From contig BMVA01000001.1 of assembly GCA_014650475.1 (NCBI GenBank), positions 434,001 through 498,000 of the forward strand: a stretch of DNA of 64,000 nucleotides. Direction: 5' to 3'. Position numbers and translations under genes: made by a program. The DNA comes from Streptomyces albogriseolus (GTDB lineage: Bacteria > Actinomycetota > Actinomycetes > Streptomycetales > Streptomycetaceae). The notes under the pieces were generated by a model, which searched no databases, was not told the DNA's origin, and saw only the letters and a program-made list of their open reading frames with translations. How positions within the stretch are numbered: position 1 is the stretch's first letter; the number at the start of each line of letters is the position of its first letter. Shown here in pieces: positions 49,227-59,036 of the stretch.

Positions 49227-51362
49227 TCAGCCCGTGCCGGGGTTCCTCCCTCCGGCCGGTTCCGGGTCCTTGGCCACCACGAACTCGCTCCACACGCACT
49301 TGCCGCCACCGCGCGCCTCCACGCCCCACAGGTCGGTGAGCGTCTCCACGAGCAGCAGGCCCCGGCCGGAGACGCCGCCCTCCCCCGCCTCCCGGCGGCG
49401 TGGCAGGGCGCTGGAGGAGTCCTCGACCTCCACCCGCAGCCGCCGTTCGGTCCCGTCGAGCACCCGGAGCGTGACCTCCGCGGATCCCTCGGTGTGCATC
49501 AGGACGTTGGTGATCATCTCGTCGGCGACCAGTTCGATCTCGTCGGCCCGGTCCCGGGCGCCCCACGCGGCGGCCGCGGTGCGGATCATGCGCCGGGTGT
49601 CGGACAGCGCCTCCGGTTCGCCGGGCGGCACCAGCTGCTTGAGCCGGCCGCCTGAGCGCGGACCCTCCGGCTCGCGGCGGCGCAGCAGGAGCAGCGCCAC
49701 GTCGTCGTCACCGCCGCGCTCCTCGGCCACGTCGATCAGCCGGTCGGCCAGGCCGCGTACGTCGTCGGGGCCGACGGCGATCAGCGCGGCGAGGGTCTCC
49801 ACGCCGTCGTCGAGGTCCGCGCCGGGCTGCTCGACCAGGCCGTCGGTGCACAGCACCAGGGTCTCGCCCGGCTCCAGCTCTATCCGCCCGACCGGGTAGT
49901 CGAGCCCGCCGAACTCGGCGGACAGGCCGAGCGGCAGCCCGCCGGGGACGGGAACCCGGCGGCAGGAGCCGTCGACGCGGCGCACCATCGGGTCGATGTG
50001 CCCGGCGCGGACCGCCTGGATCACGCCGGTGGACAGGTCGACCTCGGCGTAGAGGCAGGTCGCGGAGCGGTCGGTGTCGAGTTCGTGCAGGAAGACGGAG
50101 GCGCGGGCCATCACGGTGGTCGGCGTGTGGCCCTCGGCGGCGTAGGCGCGCAGCACGATGCGGAGCTGCCCCATGACGGCGGCGGCGTGCGTGTCGTGGC
50201 CCTGGACGTCGCCGATGACGGCGCCGACCCGGCTGCCGCCCGCGGTGCTGCCGGGGAGCGGGATCAGGTCGTACCAGTCGCCGCCGATGTCCCGGCCGAA
50301 GGCGCCGCCGAAGGAGGCGGCGCGGTAGCGGACCGCGAGGTCGGCGCCGGGCACGCTGGGGATGGTGCGGGGCAGCATGGCCTGCTGGAGCCCCTGGGCG
50401 AGGTCCATCTCCTGCTCGTAGAACATCGCGCGCTGCAGGCTCTGGGAGATGCTGCTGCCGAGCGCGACCAGGATGTTGCGCTCCTCGGCGGTGAAGCCGC
50501 GCCGGTCGCTGTAGAGCAGGCCCATCGCACCGATCGGGCGGGCCTGCACGATGAGCGGCAGATACGCGGCCGAGGTGATCTTCAGCCCGGTGATGCCCCG
50601 CCACAGCTCCGGGTAGCGCTCGGCGAACTCCTCCGGGGACTCGATGAAGCGCGGGCTGAGGGTGCGCACCGCCTCGCTCATCGGGTACCGCTCGTCGATC
50701 CCGGTGAGTTCGGTGCCGGGCACGAGGCTGCCCGCGGGGCCTTCCGCGATGAGCCGGATCCGGCCGGCCTCGACCAGTCCCATCACCAGACTGGTCGCGC
50801 CCAGATGGGTGAGGCCGTGGGTGTCCTTGAGGACGTCGATGACGTCCTGCACGGTCCGGGCGTGGGCGAGCGCGGCGGTGGTCAGCTGGACCACGTTGGT
50901 CTGCTGACGGCGCAGGCTCTCCTGGAGGGCCTGGTCGCGGCGGTCGCTGCTGTCCTGCAGTTCCTGGGTGGCGTCGCGGACGATGCCGATGATGCGGTGG
51001 GGCCGGCCGGCCTGGTCCCGCCGGATGTAGCCCTGGGTGTGGGTCCAGCGCAGGGAGCCGTCGCGGCAGCGGATGCGGAAGTAGGCGCCGTAGTTCTCCT
51101 GGCCGGTGTTGAGCGCGCGGGCCACGACGGAGTCCAGCCGCCGCGCCTCCGCGGGCGGGACGCGGATGGCCAGGGTCTCGGGCCGGTCGTCGTACTCGTC
51201 GGGGCGCACGTCGAAGATCTCGTGCGCCTGGGCGTCCATCTGCATCACCCCGGCGTCCAGGTCCCAGTCGAAACTGCCCATGCGGTTGAGCGCCAGGATC
51301 GGATCCGGGTGTTCCGGCCAGTCGTCCGGGAGTGACACGGGGCTCGCTCCCCGATCAGCCAT
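49227..51362 (-). CDS. PAS-GAF-PP2C(SpoIIE)-HATPase multidomain phosphatase
   Basis: A 711-residue cytoplasmic signalling protein. A PAS domain spans about 25-140 (FDWDLDAGVMQMDAQAHEIF), GAF about 160-310, SpoIIE-type PP2C phosphatase about 330-560 (DIGGDWYDLIPLPGSTAGGS, VIGDVQGHDTHAAAVMGQLR, LVLCTDGLVEQPGADLDDGV), and an anti-sigma-type HATPase about 590-700 (ELVADEMITNVLMHTEGSAE, GRGLLLVETLTDLWGVEARG). It would both dephosphorylate an anti-sigma antagonist and act as a kinase, as in partner-switching control of SigB-like factors. An AAGGTGG site precedes ATG 51362. It is divergent from the lipase maturation factor gene. Confidence 0.93.
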   Translation of the reverse strand: MADRGASPVSLPDDWPEHPDPILALNRMGSFDWDLDAGVMQMDAQAHEIFDVRPDEYDDRPETLAIRVPPAEARRLDSVVARALNTGQENYGAYFRIRCRDGSLRWTHTQGYIRRDQAGRPHRIIGIVRDATQELQDSSDRRDQALQESLRRQQTNVVQLTTAALAHARTVQDVIDVLKDTHGLTHLGATSLVMGLVEAGRIRLIAEGPAGSLVPGTELTGIDERYPMSEAVRTLSPRFIESPEEFAERYPELWRGITGLKITSAAYLPLIVQARPIGAMGLLYSDRRGFTAEERNILVALGSSISQSLQRAMFYEQEMDLAQGLQQAMLPRTIPSVPGADLAVRYRAASFGGAFGRDIGGDWYDLIPLPGSTAGGSRVGAVIGDVQGHDTHAAAVMGQLRIVLRAYAAEGHTPTTVMARASVFLHELDTDRSATCLYAEVDLSTGVIQAVRAGHIDPMVRRVDGSCRRVPVPGGLPLGLSAEFGGLDYPVGRIELEPGETLVLCTDGLVEQPGADLDDGVETLAALIAVGPDDVRGLADRLIDVAEERGGDDDVALLLLRRREPEGPRSGGRLKQLVPPGEPEALSDTRRMIRTAAAAWGARDRADEIELVADEMITNVLMHTEGSAEVTLRVLDGTERRLRVEVEDSSSALPRRREAGEGGVSGRGLLLVETLTDLWGVEARGGGKCVWSEFVVAKDPEPAGGRNPGTG

Positions 51363-51535
51363 GGGGCCACCTTGCCAGGATTCGGCCGATTCTTCGACCG
51401 CTGGGCCGCCGCGGGACACGGGTATCCCGGGGCGCCCGGTGGTACACGGGAAGTCACAGGCGGCAGGGCGTCACGAGGCCCGGGAGCCGGGCCGGGACCG
51501 GTCGGGCGGGGCGGCGCAGGACGGAGGGTGCGGCC

Positions 51536-52957
51536 GTGGAGTGGTTCGGCGCGACCGAGTACTGGACGGGCCGGCTGGTCTTCCAGAAAGGGCTGGCCGT
51601 GCTCTACCTGGCCGCGTTCCTGGCCGCGGCGCTGCAGTTCCGCGCGCTGATCGGGGAGCGGGGCATGCTGCCGGTGCCGCGCTTCGTGGCGCGGGTGCCC
51701 CTGCGCCGCTCCCCCAGCCTGTTCCACCTGCACTACTCGGACCGCTTCTTCGCCGGGTGCGCGTGGGCCGGATGCGCGGTGTCGGCGGCCCTGCTGGCGG
51801 GGGCGGACGCGCTGGTCCCGCTGTGGGCGGCGATGCTGCTGTGGCTGGTGCCGTGGGCGCTGTACCTGTCGATCGTGAACGTCGGGCAGACCTGGTACGC
51901 GTTCGGCTGGGAGTCGCTGCTGCTGGAGGTGGGGTTCCTCGGCGTGTTCCTCGGCAACGACGAGGTGGCGCCGCCGGTCGTCGTGCTGTTCCTGCTGCGG
52001 TGGGTGCTGTTCCGGGTGGAGTTCGGCGCCGGGCTGATCAAGATGCGCGGCGACGAGTGCTGGCGCCGCCTCACCTGTCTGGAGTACCACCACGAGACCC
52101 AGCCGATGCCGGGGCCGCTGAGCTGGTTCTTCCACCACCTGCCGAGGCCGCTGCACCGTGTCGAGGCGGCGGCCAACCATGTCACCCAGCTGGTGGTGCC
52201 GTTCCTGCTGTTCGCGCCGCAGCCGGTCGCGTCGGCGGCCGCCGCGCTGATGATCGTCACCCAGTTGTGGCTGGTGCTGTCCGGGAACTTCGCCTGGCTG
52301 AACTGGATCACCGTCGTGCTGGCGCTCCCCGTCGTGGCCTGGCCGTCCGATCCGCCGCCGGTGGACGACGCCCCGCTCTGGTACGTGGTGGTCGTGCTCG
52401 CGGTGTCCGCGCTGCTGCTCGCGCTCAGTCACGCGCCGGTGCGGAACATGCTCTCGCGGCGCCAGGCGATGAACCGCTCCTTCGACCCGCTGCACCTGGT
52501 GAACACCTACGGGGCGTTCGGCACCGTGGGCCGGGTGCGGCACGAGGTGGTGCTGGAGGGGACGGCGGACGAGGTGCCCCGGGAGGACTCCGGCTGGCGT
52601 GAGTACGAGTTCAAGGGGAAGCCGGGCGACCCCCGGCGCTGGCCGCGCCAGTTCGCGCCGTACCACCTGCGGCTGGACTGGCTGATGTGGTTCGCGGCGC
52701 TGTCCCCCGCCTATGCGAGCCCGTGGTTCGGCGGGCTGGTGGAGCGGCTGCTGGAGAACGACCCCGACACCCTGCGCCTGCTGCGCCGCTCCCCCTTCCC
52801 CGCGGACGCCCCGCCCCGCCACATCCGCGCCCGCCTGTTCCGGTACCGCTTCACCACCTGGCGGGAGCTGCGCGAGACGGGCGCCTGCTGGGAGCGGACG
52901 TACGTACGGGAGTTCCTGCCGCCGACCCGGCTGGCCGGGAGCGCACGGAAGTCCTAG
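51536..52957 (+). CDS. Lipase maturation factor (LMF1) family membrane protein
   Basis: A 473-residue multi-pass membrane protein matching the LMF family: SPSLFHLHYSDRFFAGCAWA, NVGQTWYAFGWESLLLEVGF, FGAGLIKMRGDECWRRLTCL and VNTYGAFGTVGRVRHEVVLE. In vertebrates LMF1 helps lipases fold; the bacterial role is unknown. GTG 51536 has a GGAGGG site 7 nt upstream. Its stop shares a CTAG with the convergent MFS gene. Confidence 0.92.
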   Translation: MEWFGATEYWTGRLVFQKGLAVLYLAAFLAAALQFRALIGERGMLPVPRFVARVPLRRSPSLFHLHYSDRFFAGCAWAGCAVSAALLAGADALVPLWAAMLLWLVPWALYLSIVNVGQTWYAFGWESLLLEVGFLGVFLGNDEVAPPVVVLFLLRWVLFRVEFGAGLIKMRGDECWRRLTCLEYHHETQPMPGPLSWFFHHLPRPLHRVEAAANHVTQLVVPFLLFAPQPVASAAAALMIVTQLWLVLSGNFAWLNWITVVLALPVVAWPSDPPPVDDAPLWYVVVVLAVSALLLALSHAPVRNMLSRRQAMNRSFDPLHLVNTYGAFGTVGRVRHEVVLEGTADEVPREDSGWREYEFKGKPGDPRRWPRQFAPYHLRLDWLMWFAALSPAYASPWFGGLVERLLENDPDTLRLLRRSPFPADAPPRHIRARLFRYRFTTWRELRETGACWERTYVREFLPPTRLAGSARKS

Positions 52958-54141
52958 GACGGGTGCGACGGCGCGGGGCCGTCCGACTCCGTGGCGCCGG
53001 ACGGTGACGGGAGCGCGGGCTCGGGCAGGGTGCGGAACAGCAGCCAGGCCAGGACGGGCATGAGGATCAGCGGGGTGAGGGCCGTCCGGAGGGACGTCTG
53101 GTCGGCCAGGGCGCCGATGAGCGGGCTGATCAGGCCGCCGACGCTCACGGTCAGGCCGAGCGTGATCCCACTGGCGGTGCCGACCCGCGACGGCAGGTAG
53201 TCCTGCCCGAGGGTGACCTGCAGCGAGAACGGGACGTAGAGGCCGGCCGAGGTCAGTGCGACGAACGGGTAGAGGGCCGGGCCGGGGGCGAGGAGCAACC
53301 CGGTGATGGATGCGGCCGTCAGGAGGTACGACCAGCGTGAGACCCGGATCCGGCCCCAGCGGCCGGCCAGCGCACCGCCGAGAACGCTGCCGGCCGCACC
53401 CCCCAGGTACAGCAGGAACAGGGCGGCCGTGCCGGCGGCCCTGCTGCCGTCCATGCGCTCGGCGGCGTACAGCGAGACGAACGCGCCCAGGCCGACGAAG
53501 GCGACGGAACGGCACACGACGGCCAGGGAGAGCCGTACGAACGACGCGGTGTCGTCCGTGGCCGCCGCGGACGGCCCGGCCGTACCGGACGGCCGGGGCC
53601 GCTGCGCACGCAGCACGGGCAGGCACAGCGCGGCGCCGGCCACGGCCGGCAGCAGAAGCAGCGGCGTCAGCCGGAGACCCCCGACGGCGACCACGGCGGC
53701 GACGGTGAGCGGCGCCAGGGCGAAGCCGAGGTTGCCACCGAGCGAGAACCAGCCCATCGCGGTGTGACTGCCGCCGGCGACGGCCCTGGCCAGCCGCGCG
53801 GACTCGGGGTGGTACGCCGCGACTCCCACGCCGGACAGCGCGACGGCCGCGAGCGTGACGGTGTAGGAGTCGCTCACCCCGCTCAGCGCGATGCCCAGGC
53901 CCGCGAGCAGCGTGCTGACCGGGAGCAGCCAGGGGACGGCCCGGCGGTCGGTCAGCACGCCGAAGAGCGGCTGGGCCAGCGAGGACAGCACCGAGGCCGC
54001 GAGGACGACGCCCGAGACGGCCGCGTAGCTGTAGGCGCGCTCGGCGACGAAGAAGGGCACGAGGGCGGCGACGGCCCCCTGGTAGACGTCGACGCAGGCG
54101 TGTCCGACGGACAGCAGGGTGATCGGGAGGTTTTTTCGCAC
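52954..54141 (-). CDS. MFS transporter (fosmidomycin resistance-like)
   Basis: A 395-residue, 12-helix transporter. The N-terminal helix LLSVGHACVDVYQGAVAALV resembles the Fsr (fosmidomycin resistance) branch of the MFS, and AYHPESARLARAVAGGSHTA is the conserved periplasmic-loop segment of that branch (YHPEA/G). Drug or metabolite efflux is likely. GTG 54141 was chosen by length; the frame is open further but overlaps the divergent AraC gene. An AraC regulator starts 54 bp away on the other strand and probably controls it. Confidence 0.9.
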   Translation of the reverse strand: MRKNLPITLLSVGHACVDVYQGAVAALVPFFVAERAYSYAAVSGVVLAASVLSSLAQPLFGVLTDRRAVPWLLPVSTLLAGLGIALSGVSDSYTVTLAAVALSGVGVAAYHPESARLARAVAGGSHTAMGWFSLGGNLGFALAPLTVAAVVAVGGLRLTPLLLLPAVAGAALCLPVLRAQRPRPSGTAGPSAAATDDTASFVRLSLAVVCRSVAFVGLGAFVSLYAAERMDGSRAAGTAALFLLYLGGAAGSVLGGALAGRWGRIRVSRWSYLLTAASITGLLLAPGPALYPFVALTSAGLYVPFSLQVTLGQDYLPSRVGTASGITLGLTVSVGGLISPLIGALADQTSLRTALTPLILMPVLAWLLFRTLPEPALPSPSGATESDGPAPSHPS

Positions 54142-54195
54142 CTCGTCAGCCTGCGGGGCGCGGCGCGTGTCGCGCTTCCGATAATCTGCCAGGCG

Positions 54196-54936
54196 ATGAC
54201 GGAAGTCCGCCACACCCCCGTGGCTCCCACCCGCGCCCAACACCTGCGCCCCGGCGGGGAGATCGACGCGCACCGGCACGACGACCACCAGATCGTCTAC
54301 GCCGGCCGGGGGGTGGTGTCCGTGACCACCGACGCCGGTTCCTGGGTCGCCCCGGCGACGCGTGCCCTCTGGGTCCCGGCCGGCACCGTCCACGCCCACC
54401 AGGCGCACGGCGACCTCGAACTGCACCTGGTGGGGCTGCCCGCGCGGGAGAATCCGCTGCGGCTGGACGGCCCCGCCGTGCTCGCGGTGAGCCCGCTGCT
54501 GCGCGAGCTGATCCTCGCTCACACCCGCAGCGAGGACCGCGGCAGCCCGGAGGCGAGGAGGCTGCGCGGAGTGCTCCTCGACCAGCTGCGCGTCTCGGTG
54601 CAGCAGCCCCTGCATCTGCCCACCCCGGACGACCCGCTGCTGCGCAGGGTCTGCGACCTGCTGCGCGCCGATCCCTCGGACGACCGCACCCTCGCCGAAC
54701 TGGGCCGGGAGGTCGGAGCGAGCGACCGCACGCTGTCCCGCCTGTTCCGCGGGGACCTCGGGATGACCTTCCCGCAATGGCGTACCCAGCTCCGCCTGCA
54801 CCGCGCGCTGGTCCTGCTGGCCGAGCGGACCCCCGTGACGCAGGTGGCGCACCGGTGCGGATGGTCGTCCACGAGCGCCTTCATCGACGTGTTCCGCCGT
54901 GCGTTCGGGCACACGCCGGGCACGCACGCCCGGTGA
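54196..54936 (+). CDS. AraC-family regulator with cupin sensor
   Basis: A 246-residue regulator. The N-terminal cupin-type arm/sensor has HRHDDHQIVYAGRGVVSVTT and ALWVPAGTVHAHQAHGDLEL. The C-terminal AraC DNA-binding domain has the two helix-turn-helices (TLAELGREVGASDRTLSRLF, and VTQVAHRCGWSSTSAFIDVF with RRAFGHTPG). It is divergent from the MFS efflux gene with a 54-bp gap, the usual regulator/exporter arrangement. The inducer is unknown. Confidence 0.93.
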   Translation: MTEVRHTPVAPTRAQHLRPGGEIDAHRHDDHQIVYAGRGVVSVTTDAGSWVAPATRALWVPAGTVHAHQAHGDLELHLVGLPARENPLRLDGPAVLAVSPLLRELILAHTRSEDRGSPEARRLRGVLLDQLRVSVQQPLHLPTPDDPLLRRVCDLLRADPSDDRTLAELGREVGASDRTLSRLFRGDLGMTFPQWRTQLRLHRALVLLAERTPVTQVAHRCGWSSTSAFIDVFRRAFGHTPGTHAR

Positions 54937-54943
54937 CCGGGGT

Positions 54944-55936
54944 TCACAGCAGGCCGGTGGCGCGCAGTTCCTCCCACAGGGCGTCCGGGACGGGTTCGGC
55001 GAAGCGGTCGGCGCAGTCGTCGACCTCGGCGGCCGAGCGGGCGCCGACCAGGACGCCGGCGACCGCCGGGTGGGCGGCGCAGTAGGCCAGGGCGGCGGCG
55101 CGCAGCGAGGTGCCGTGCCGCTCGGCGGCCTCCTTGATCCGCAGGGCGCGCTCCAGGAGAGCGGCGGGGGCGGCGGCGTAGTCGTAGGTGGCGCCCGGCC
55201 GGGGGTCGGCCAGCAGGCCGGAGTTGAAGGCGCCGCCGACGACGACGGACACGCCGCGGTCCAGCGCGGCGGGCAGCAGTCCGGCGGCGGCGCTGTGGTC
55301 GAGCAGGGTGTGCCGGCCCGCGCACAGCACCACGTCGACGTCGGTGTCGCGGACGAAGCGGGTGAGCATCGCGGTCTGGTTCATGCCGGCGCCGATGGCC
55401 CCGACGACGCCCTCGGAGCGGAGCCGTTCGAGGGCCGGGTAGCCCTCGCGGAAGGCCTGTTCCTCGTGGTCGTCGGGGTCGTGGAGGTAGACGGCGTCCA
55501 CACGGTCCAGGCCGAGGCGTTCCAGACTCGCCTCCAGGCAGCGGCGCACGCCGTCGGCGCTGAAGTCCCAGACGCGGCGGTGGGTGGCGGGCACGGCGAA
55601 GCCGTGGGCGAGGTCGTCGCCGCCCCCGTCGGACGGTTCGAGGCGGCGGCCCACCTTGGTGGAGACCGTGTACGTGTCACGGGGCAGCTCCCGCAGGACG
55701 GCGCCCAGCCGGCGTTCGGCGAGACCGAGGCCGTAGTGCGGGGCGGTGTCGAAGTGGCGGATGCCCCGCCGCAGCGCCGTCCGCACCGCCTCGTACGCCT
55801 GCTCCTCGGTGACCGGGGTGTACAGGTTGGCGATGCCCGAGGTGCCGAGGGCGAGCGGGGTGATCTCCACACCGCTGCGGCCGAGTCCGCGGCGGGCCGG
55901 CCGGTCCGGACCCGAGGGGGCGGCGAGGTCGCTCAT
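54944..55936 (-). CDS. Aldo/keto reductase (L-fucose/D-threo-aldose dehydrogenase-like)
   Basis: A 330-residue aldo/keto reductase with Asp and Tyr in HFDTAPHYGLGLAERRLGAV, Lys in STKVGRRL and His in YLHDPDDHE. It is closely similar to the AKR at 14059 (shared VWDFSADGVRRCLEASLERL and TYDYAAAPAALLERALRIKE patterns). It lies 22 bp downstream of the alpha-mannosidase gene on the same strand. An operon that frees and then oxidises a sugar is plausible. Whether the natural substrate is fucose, arabinose or another aldose is not visible. Confidence 0.92.
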   Translation of the reverse strand: MSDLAAPSGPDRPARRGLGRSGVEITPLALGTSGIANLYTPVTEEQAYEAVRTALRRGIRHFDTAPHYGLGLAERRLGAVLRELPRDTYTVSTKVGRRLEPSDGGGDDLAHGFAVPATHRRVWDFSADGVRRCLEASLERLGLDRVDAVYLHDPDDHEEQAFREGYPALERLRSEGVVGAIGAGMNQTAMLTRFVRDTDVDVVLCAGRHTLLDHSAAAGLLPAALDRGVSVVVGGAFNSGLLADPRPGATYDYAAAPAALLERALRIKEAAERHGTSLRAAALAYCAAHPAVAGVLVGARSAAEVDDCADRFAEPVPDALWEELRATGLL

Positions 55937-55958
55937 GCCGGGCTCCTCCTTGTCGTGG

Positions 55959-58900
55959 TCACGCCCGCTTCAGCCGCAGCGTCGTCAGCTCGAAGGGCCG
56001 CAGCCGTACGGTGATCCGTCCGTCGTCGACGGTGGGCGGGGCCGTGTCCGCGAGGGGGCGTTCCAGCAGGTCGGTCACCTCCACGCCGGCGACCGGGAAG
56101 CCGGCCGTGAGCGTGGCGTGGGCACGGGCGCCGTGTGCCTCGTGGAAGCGGACCACCACGTCGCCGCTCCCGTCGTCGGCCAGTTTGACCGCCGTGACCA
56201 CCACGGAGTCCCGGTCGACGGTCACCAGCGGCGCCACCTCGCCGGCGCCGTGGAGCCGCCGCTCGGGCAGGTTGACGCGCCAGCCCTCGCGCACCGCGTC
56301 CCCGATCGACGCCCCGGGCACCAGGGCGTGCCGGAAGCGGTGCACCCCCTGGTCGGTCTCGGGGTCGGGGAAGCGCGGGGCGCGCAGCAGGGAGACGCGG
56401 ACGGTGGTGGTCGTGCCGCCGTCGCCGCGGACCGCGCGCGTCACGTCGTGGCCGTACGTGCCGTCGTTGACGACCGCGACGCCCCAGTCGGGTTCCTGGA
56501 GGTGGACGAAGCGGTGGTTGCACGCCTCGAACTTGGCCGCCTCCCAGGAGGTGTTGGTGTGGGTGGGCCGGAAGAAGTGCCCGAACTGCGTCTCGGAGGC
56601 GTAGCGGTCGGTGTGCAGGTCCAGGGGGAAGGCGAGCTTCAGGAACTTCTCCGTCTCGTGCCAGTCGACCTCGGTGTCCACCACCAGGCGCTTCTCCCCC
56701 GGCGGCAGCGACAGCACCTGTGTCACCCGGGAGGCGCCGAAGGTGCGGACGATCCGCACCGTGACGCCGTCGTCGCCGGGGGTGACCTCGTCCGCGTCGG
56801 TGAGGTCGGTGACGGTGTTGCGGTAGAACTCGTCCACGTCCCAGGCGTCCCACATGTTCGGCAGGTCCTGGTGCAATTGCAGCAGGTTTCCGGTGCGGCC
56901 GGGGGCGATCGTCTCGCGGCCGGCGGCGAGGTCGAGTGCGGAGTCGACCAGGCCCCGGGCGTCGACGCCGACCCGGAGCAGGCCGTTGTCCAGGACGTGT
57001 CCGCCGTCGGGGCGCTCCGCGCGCGTGGTGCGTCCGGACATCTCGGCCGGGCGCGCGCCGCCCGCCGGGACGCCGGAACGGGTGTGCGGGGCCGCGTTGA
57101 AGAGCAGCGGCACGCTGCCCTCGCCGGCCAGGGCGCGCTGGGCGGCGTCGATGATGCCGCCCAGCTCGTCGGCGACCCGGGCGTAGGTGGCGCGGGCCTC
57201 GCGGTGCACCCAGGCGATGGAGGAGCCGGGCAGGATGTCGTGGAACTGGTGCAGCAGCACCGTCTTCCAGATCCGGTCCAGGTCGGCGTACGGGTAGGGG
57301 AAGCCGGTGCGCACGGCGGCCGTGGCCGCCCACAGCTCGGCCTCCCGGAGCAGATGTTCGCTGCGCCGGTTGCCCTGTTTGGTGCCGGCCTGGCTGGTGA
57401 GCGTGGCGCGGTGCAGTTCGAGGTACAACTCGCCGACCCAGACGGGTGGTTCGGGGTTCTCCGCCTCGGCCTTGGCGAAGAAGGCGGACGGGGTCTCCCA
57501 GGTGACCGTGGCCGAGCCCTCGAGGTCGCGCAGCCGGGCGGCCTTGGCGACCATCTCGCGGGTGGTGCCGCCGCCACCGTCGCCCCAGCCGGTGGGCGCG
57601 AGGGAGTGCCGGGCGGCGCCCTTGTCCTTGAAATTGCGCACGGCGTGGGCGATCTCGGCGCCGCGCATGGAGCAGTTGTAGGTGTCGACGGGCGGGAAGT
57701 GGGTGAAGATCCGGGTGCCGTCGATGCCCTCCCAGCGGAAGGTGTGGTGCGGGAAGCGGTTGGTGCGGGACCAGGAGATCTTCTGCGTGAGCAGGTACCG
57801 GGAGCCGGCGGCCTTGATGATCTGGGGCAGTCCGGCGGCGAAACCGAAGGTGTCCGGCAGCCAGGCCTCGTCGTTCTCGACGCCGAACTCGTCGAGGAAG
57901 AACCGCTTGCCGTGCACGAACTGCCGGGCCATGGCCTCGGAGCCGGGCATGTTGGTGTCGGACTCCACCCACATGCCGCCGGTCGGCACGAAGCGTCCTT
58001 CCGCCACGGCCTTCTTCACCCGCGCCCACACCTCGGGGCGGTGCTCCTTCACCCATGCCCACTGCTGGGCCTGCGACATGGCGAAGACGAAGTCGGGCTC
58101 GTCGTCGAGGAGGGCGGTCATGTTGGCGGCGGTGCGGGCGACCTTGCGCACGGTCTCGCGCAGCGGCCACAGCCAGGCGGAGTCGATGTGCGCGTGCCCG
58201 ACGGCGCTGATGCGGTGCGCGGACGGCACGGCGGGCGCGGCCAGCACGTCGGTGAGGCGTGAACGGGCCTGCTCGGCCGTGCCGCCCACGTCCTGGAGGT
58301 CGACGGCGTCCAGGGCGCGCTCGACGGCGCGGAGGATCTCCCAGCGGCGGGGGGCGTCGACGGGCAGTTCGGCCATCAGCTCGCCGAGCACCTCCAGGTC
58401 GGTCACCAGGTGCCACACGGTCTCGTCGAGGACGGCGAGATCCATGCGGGTCAGGGTGTACTGGGGGTCGCTGCCCGCGGTCTCCAGGTCGCCGAGCGGG
58501 GTCGGCGTGAAGGGGCGGTAGTCCATGACGACGGGGTTGGAGGCGGCCTCGACGTGCAGGCGCACCTCCTCCCCGCCCTGGACGGGAGCGCCGATCCGCA
58601 CCCACTGGTTGCGCGGGTTGAGGCCCTTCACGGGGGTGCCGTCCGGACGGTAGACCAGCCCTTCGCACTGGAAGCCGGGCATGTTCTCGTCGAAGCCGAG
58701 GTCGAGGACGGCCTCGACGGTGCGGCCGGCCCACGCCTCGGGAACGGTGCCGGTCACCCGGAACCAGCTGGTGCCCCAGGGGGCGCCCCAGCGGGAGCCG
58801 ACGGTGACCGGCTCGACGTCGGCGGCCAGTCCCTCGGCGACCGGGACCGGTTCCCCCGGCGCGTGCCACACCGCCACCTCCAGGGGCACGGACTCCGGGT

Positions 58901-58973
58901 ACACGGCGGGTCGGATGCGCTCGTCGAGGACCCGCCTCAGACGGGCTTCGACCAGGGTGCGGTCGTCATGCAT
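55959..58973 (-). CDS. Glycoside hydrolase family 38 alpha-mannosidase
   Basis: A 1004-residue retaining alpha-mannosidase. The N-terminal domain is followed by the zinc-binding motif GHAHIDSAWLWP (His260, His262, Asp264). The expected nucleophile is Asp374 in WLPDTFGFAAGLPQI. The middle helical domain contains LHQFHDILPGSSIAWVHREA, and the C-terminal beta domains end VRLRPFELTTLRLKRA. No signal peptide is present, so it acts in the cytoplasm on imported mannosides. ATG 58973 has GGAG 8 nt upstream. It heads an operon with the AKR. A strong hairpin lies in its leader. Confidence 0.95.
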   Translation of the reverse strand: MHDDRTLVEARLRRVLDERIRPAVYPESVPLEVAVWHAPGEPVPVAEGLAADVEPVTVGSRWGAPWGTSWFRVTGTVPEAWAGRTVEAVLDLGFDENMPGFQCEGLVYRPDGTPVKGLNPRNQWVRIGAPVQGGEEVRLHVEAASNPVVMDYRPFTPTPLGDLETAGSDPQYTLTRMDLAVLDETVWHLVTDLEVLGELMAELPVDAPRRWEILRAVERALDAVDLQDVGGTAEQARSRLTDVLAAPAVPSAHRISAVGHAHIDSAWLWPLRETVRKVARTAANMTALLDDEPDFVFAMSQAQQWAWVKEHRPEVWARVKKAVAEGRFVPTGGMWVESDTNMPGSEAMARQFVHGKRFFLDEFGVENDEAWLPDTFGFAAGLPQIIKAAGSRYLLTQKISWSRTNRFPHHTFRWEGIDGTRIFTHFPPVDTYNCSMRGAEIAHAVRNFKDKGAARHSLAPTGWGDGGGGTTREMVAKAARLRDLEGSATVTWETPSAFFAKAEAENPEPPVWVGELYLELHRATLTSQAGTKQGNRRSEHLLREAELWAATAAVRTGFPYPYADLDRIWKTVLLHQFHDILPGSSIAWVHREARATYARVADELGGIIDAAQRALAGEGSVPLLFNAAPHTRSGVPAGGARPAEMSGRTTRAERPDGGHVLDNGLLRVGVDARGLVDSALDLAAGRETIAPGRTGNLLQLHQDLPNMWDAWDVDEFYRNTVTDLTDADEVTPGDDGVTVRIVRTFGASRVTQVLSLPPGEKRLVVDTEVDWHETEKFLKLAFPLDLHTDRYASETQFGHFFRPTHTNTSWEAAKFEACNHRFVHLQEPDWGVAVVNDGTYGHDVTRAVRGDGGTTTTVRVSLLRAPRFPDPETDQGVHRFRHALVPGASIGDAVREGWRVNLPERRLHGAGEVAPLVTVDRDSVVVTAVKLADDGSGDVVVRFHEAHGARAHATLTAGFPVAGVEVTDLLERPLADTAPPTVDDGRITVRLRPFELTTLRLKRA

Positions 58974-59009
58974 GCGGCGCTCCATGATTGTGGCCGTTCG
59001 CTGCCGTAC

Positions 59010-59036
59010 GGGGTCCCGCCCGCGAGGCGGGACCCC
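59010..59036. promoter_or_regulatory. Hairpin in the 5' leader of the alpha-mannosidase gene
   Basis: An 11-bp perfect stem (59010-59020 with 59026-59036) and 5-nt loop lie 37-63 nt before the mannosidase start. It might be an attenuator or stabilising leader hairpin. The remainder of the 359-bp gap (58974-59332) shows only a small stem GCCTTT/AAAGGC at 59195-59210 and no gene. Confidence 0.5.
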
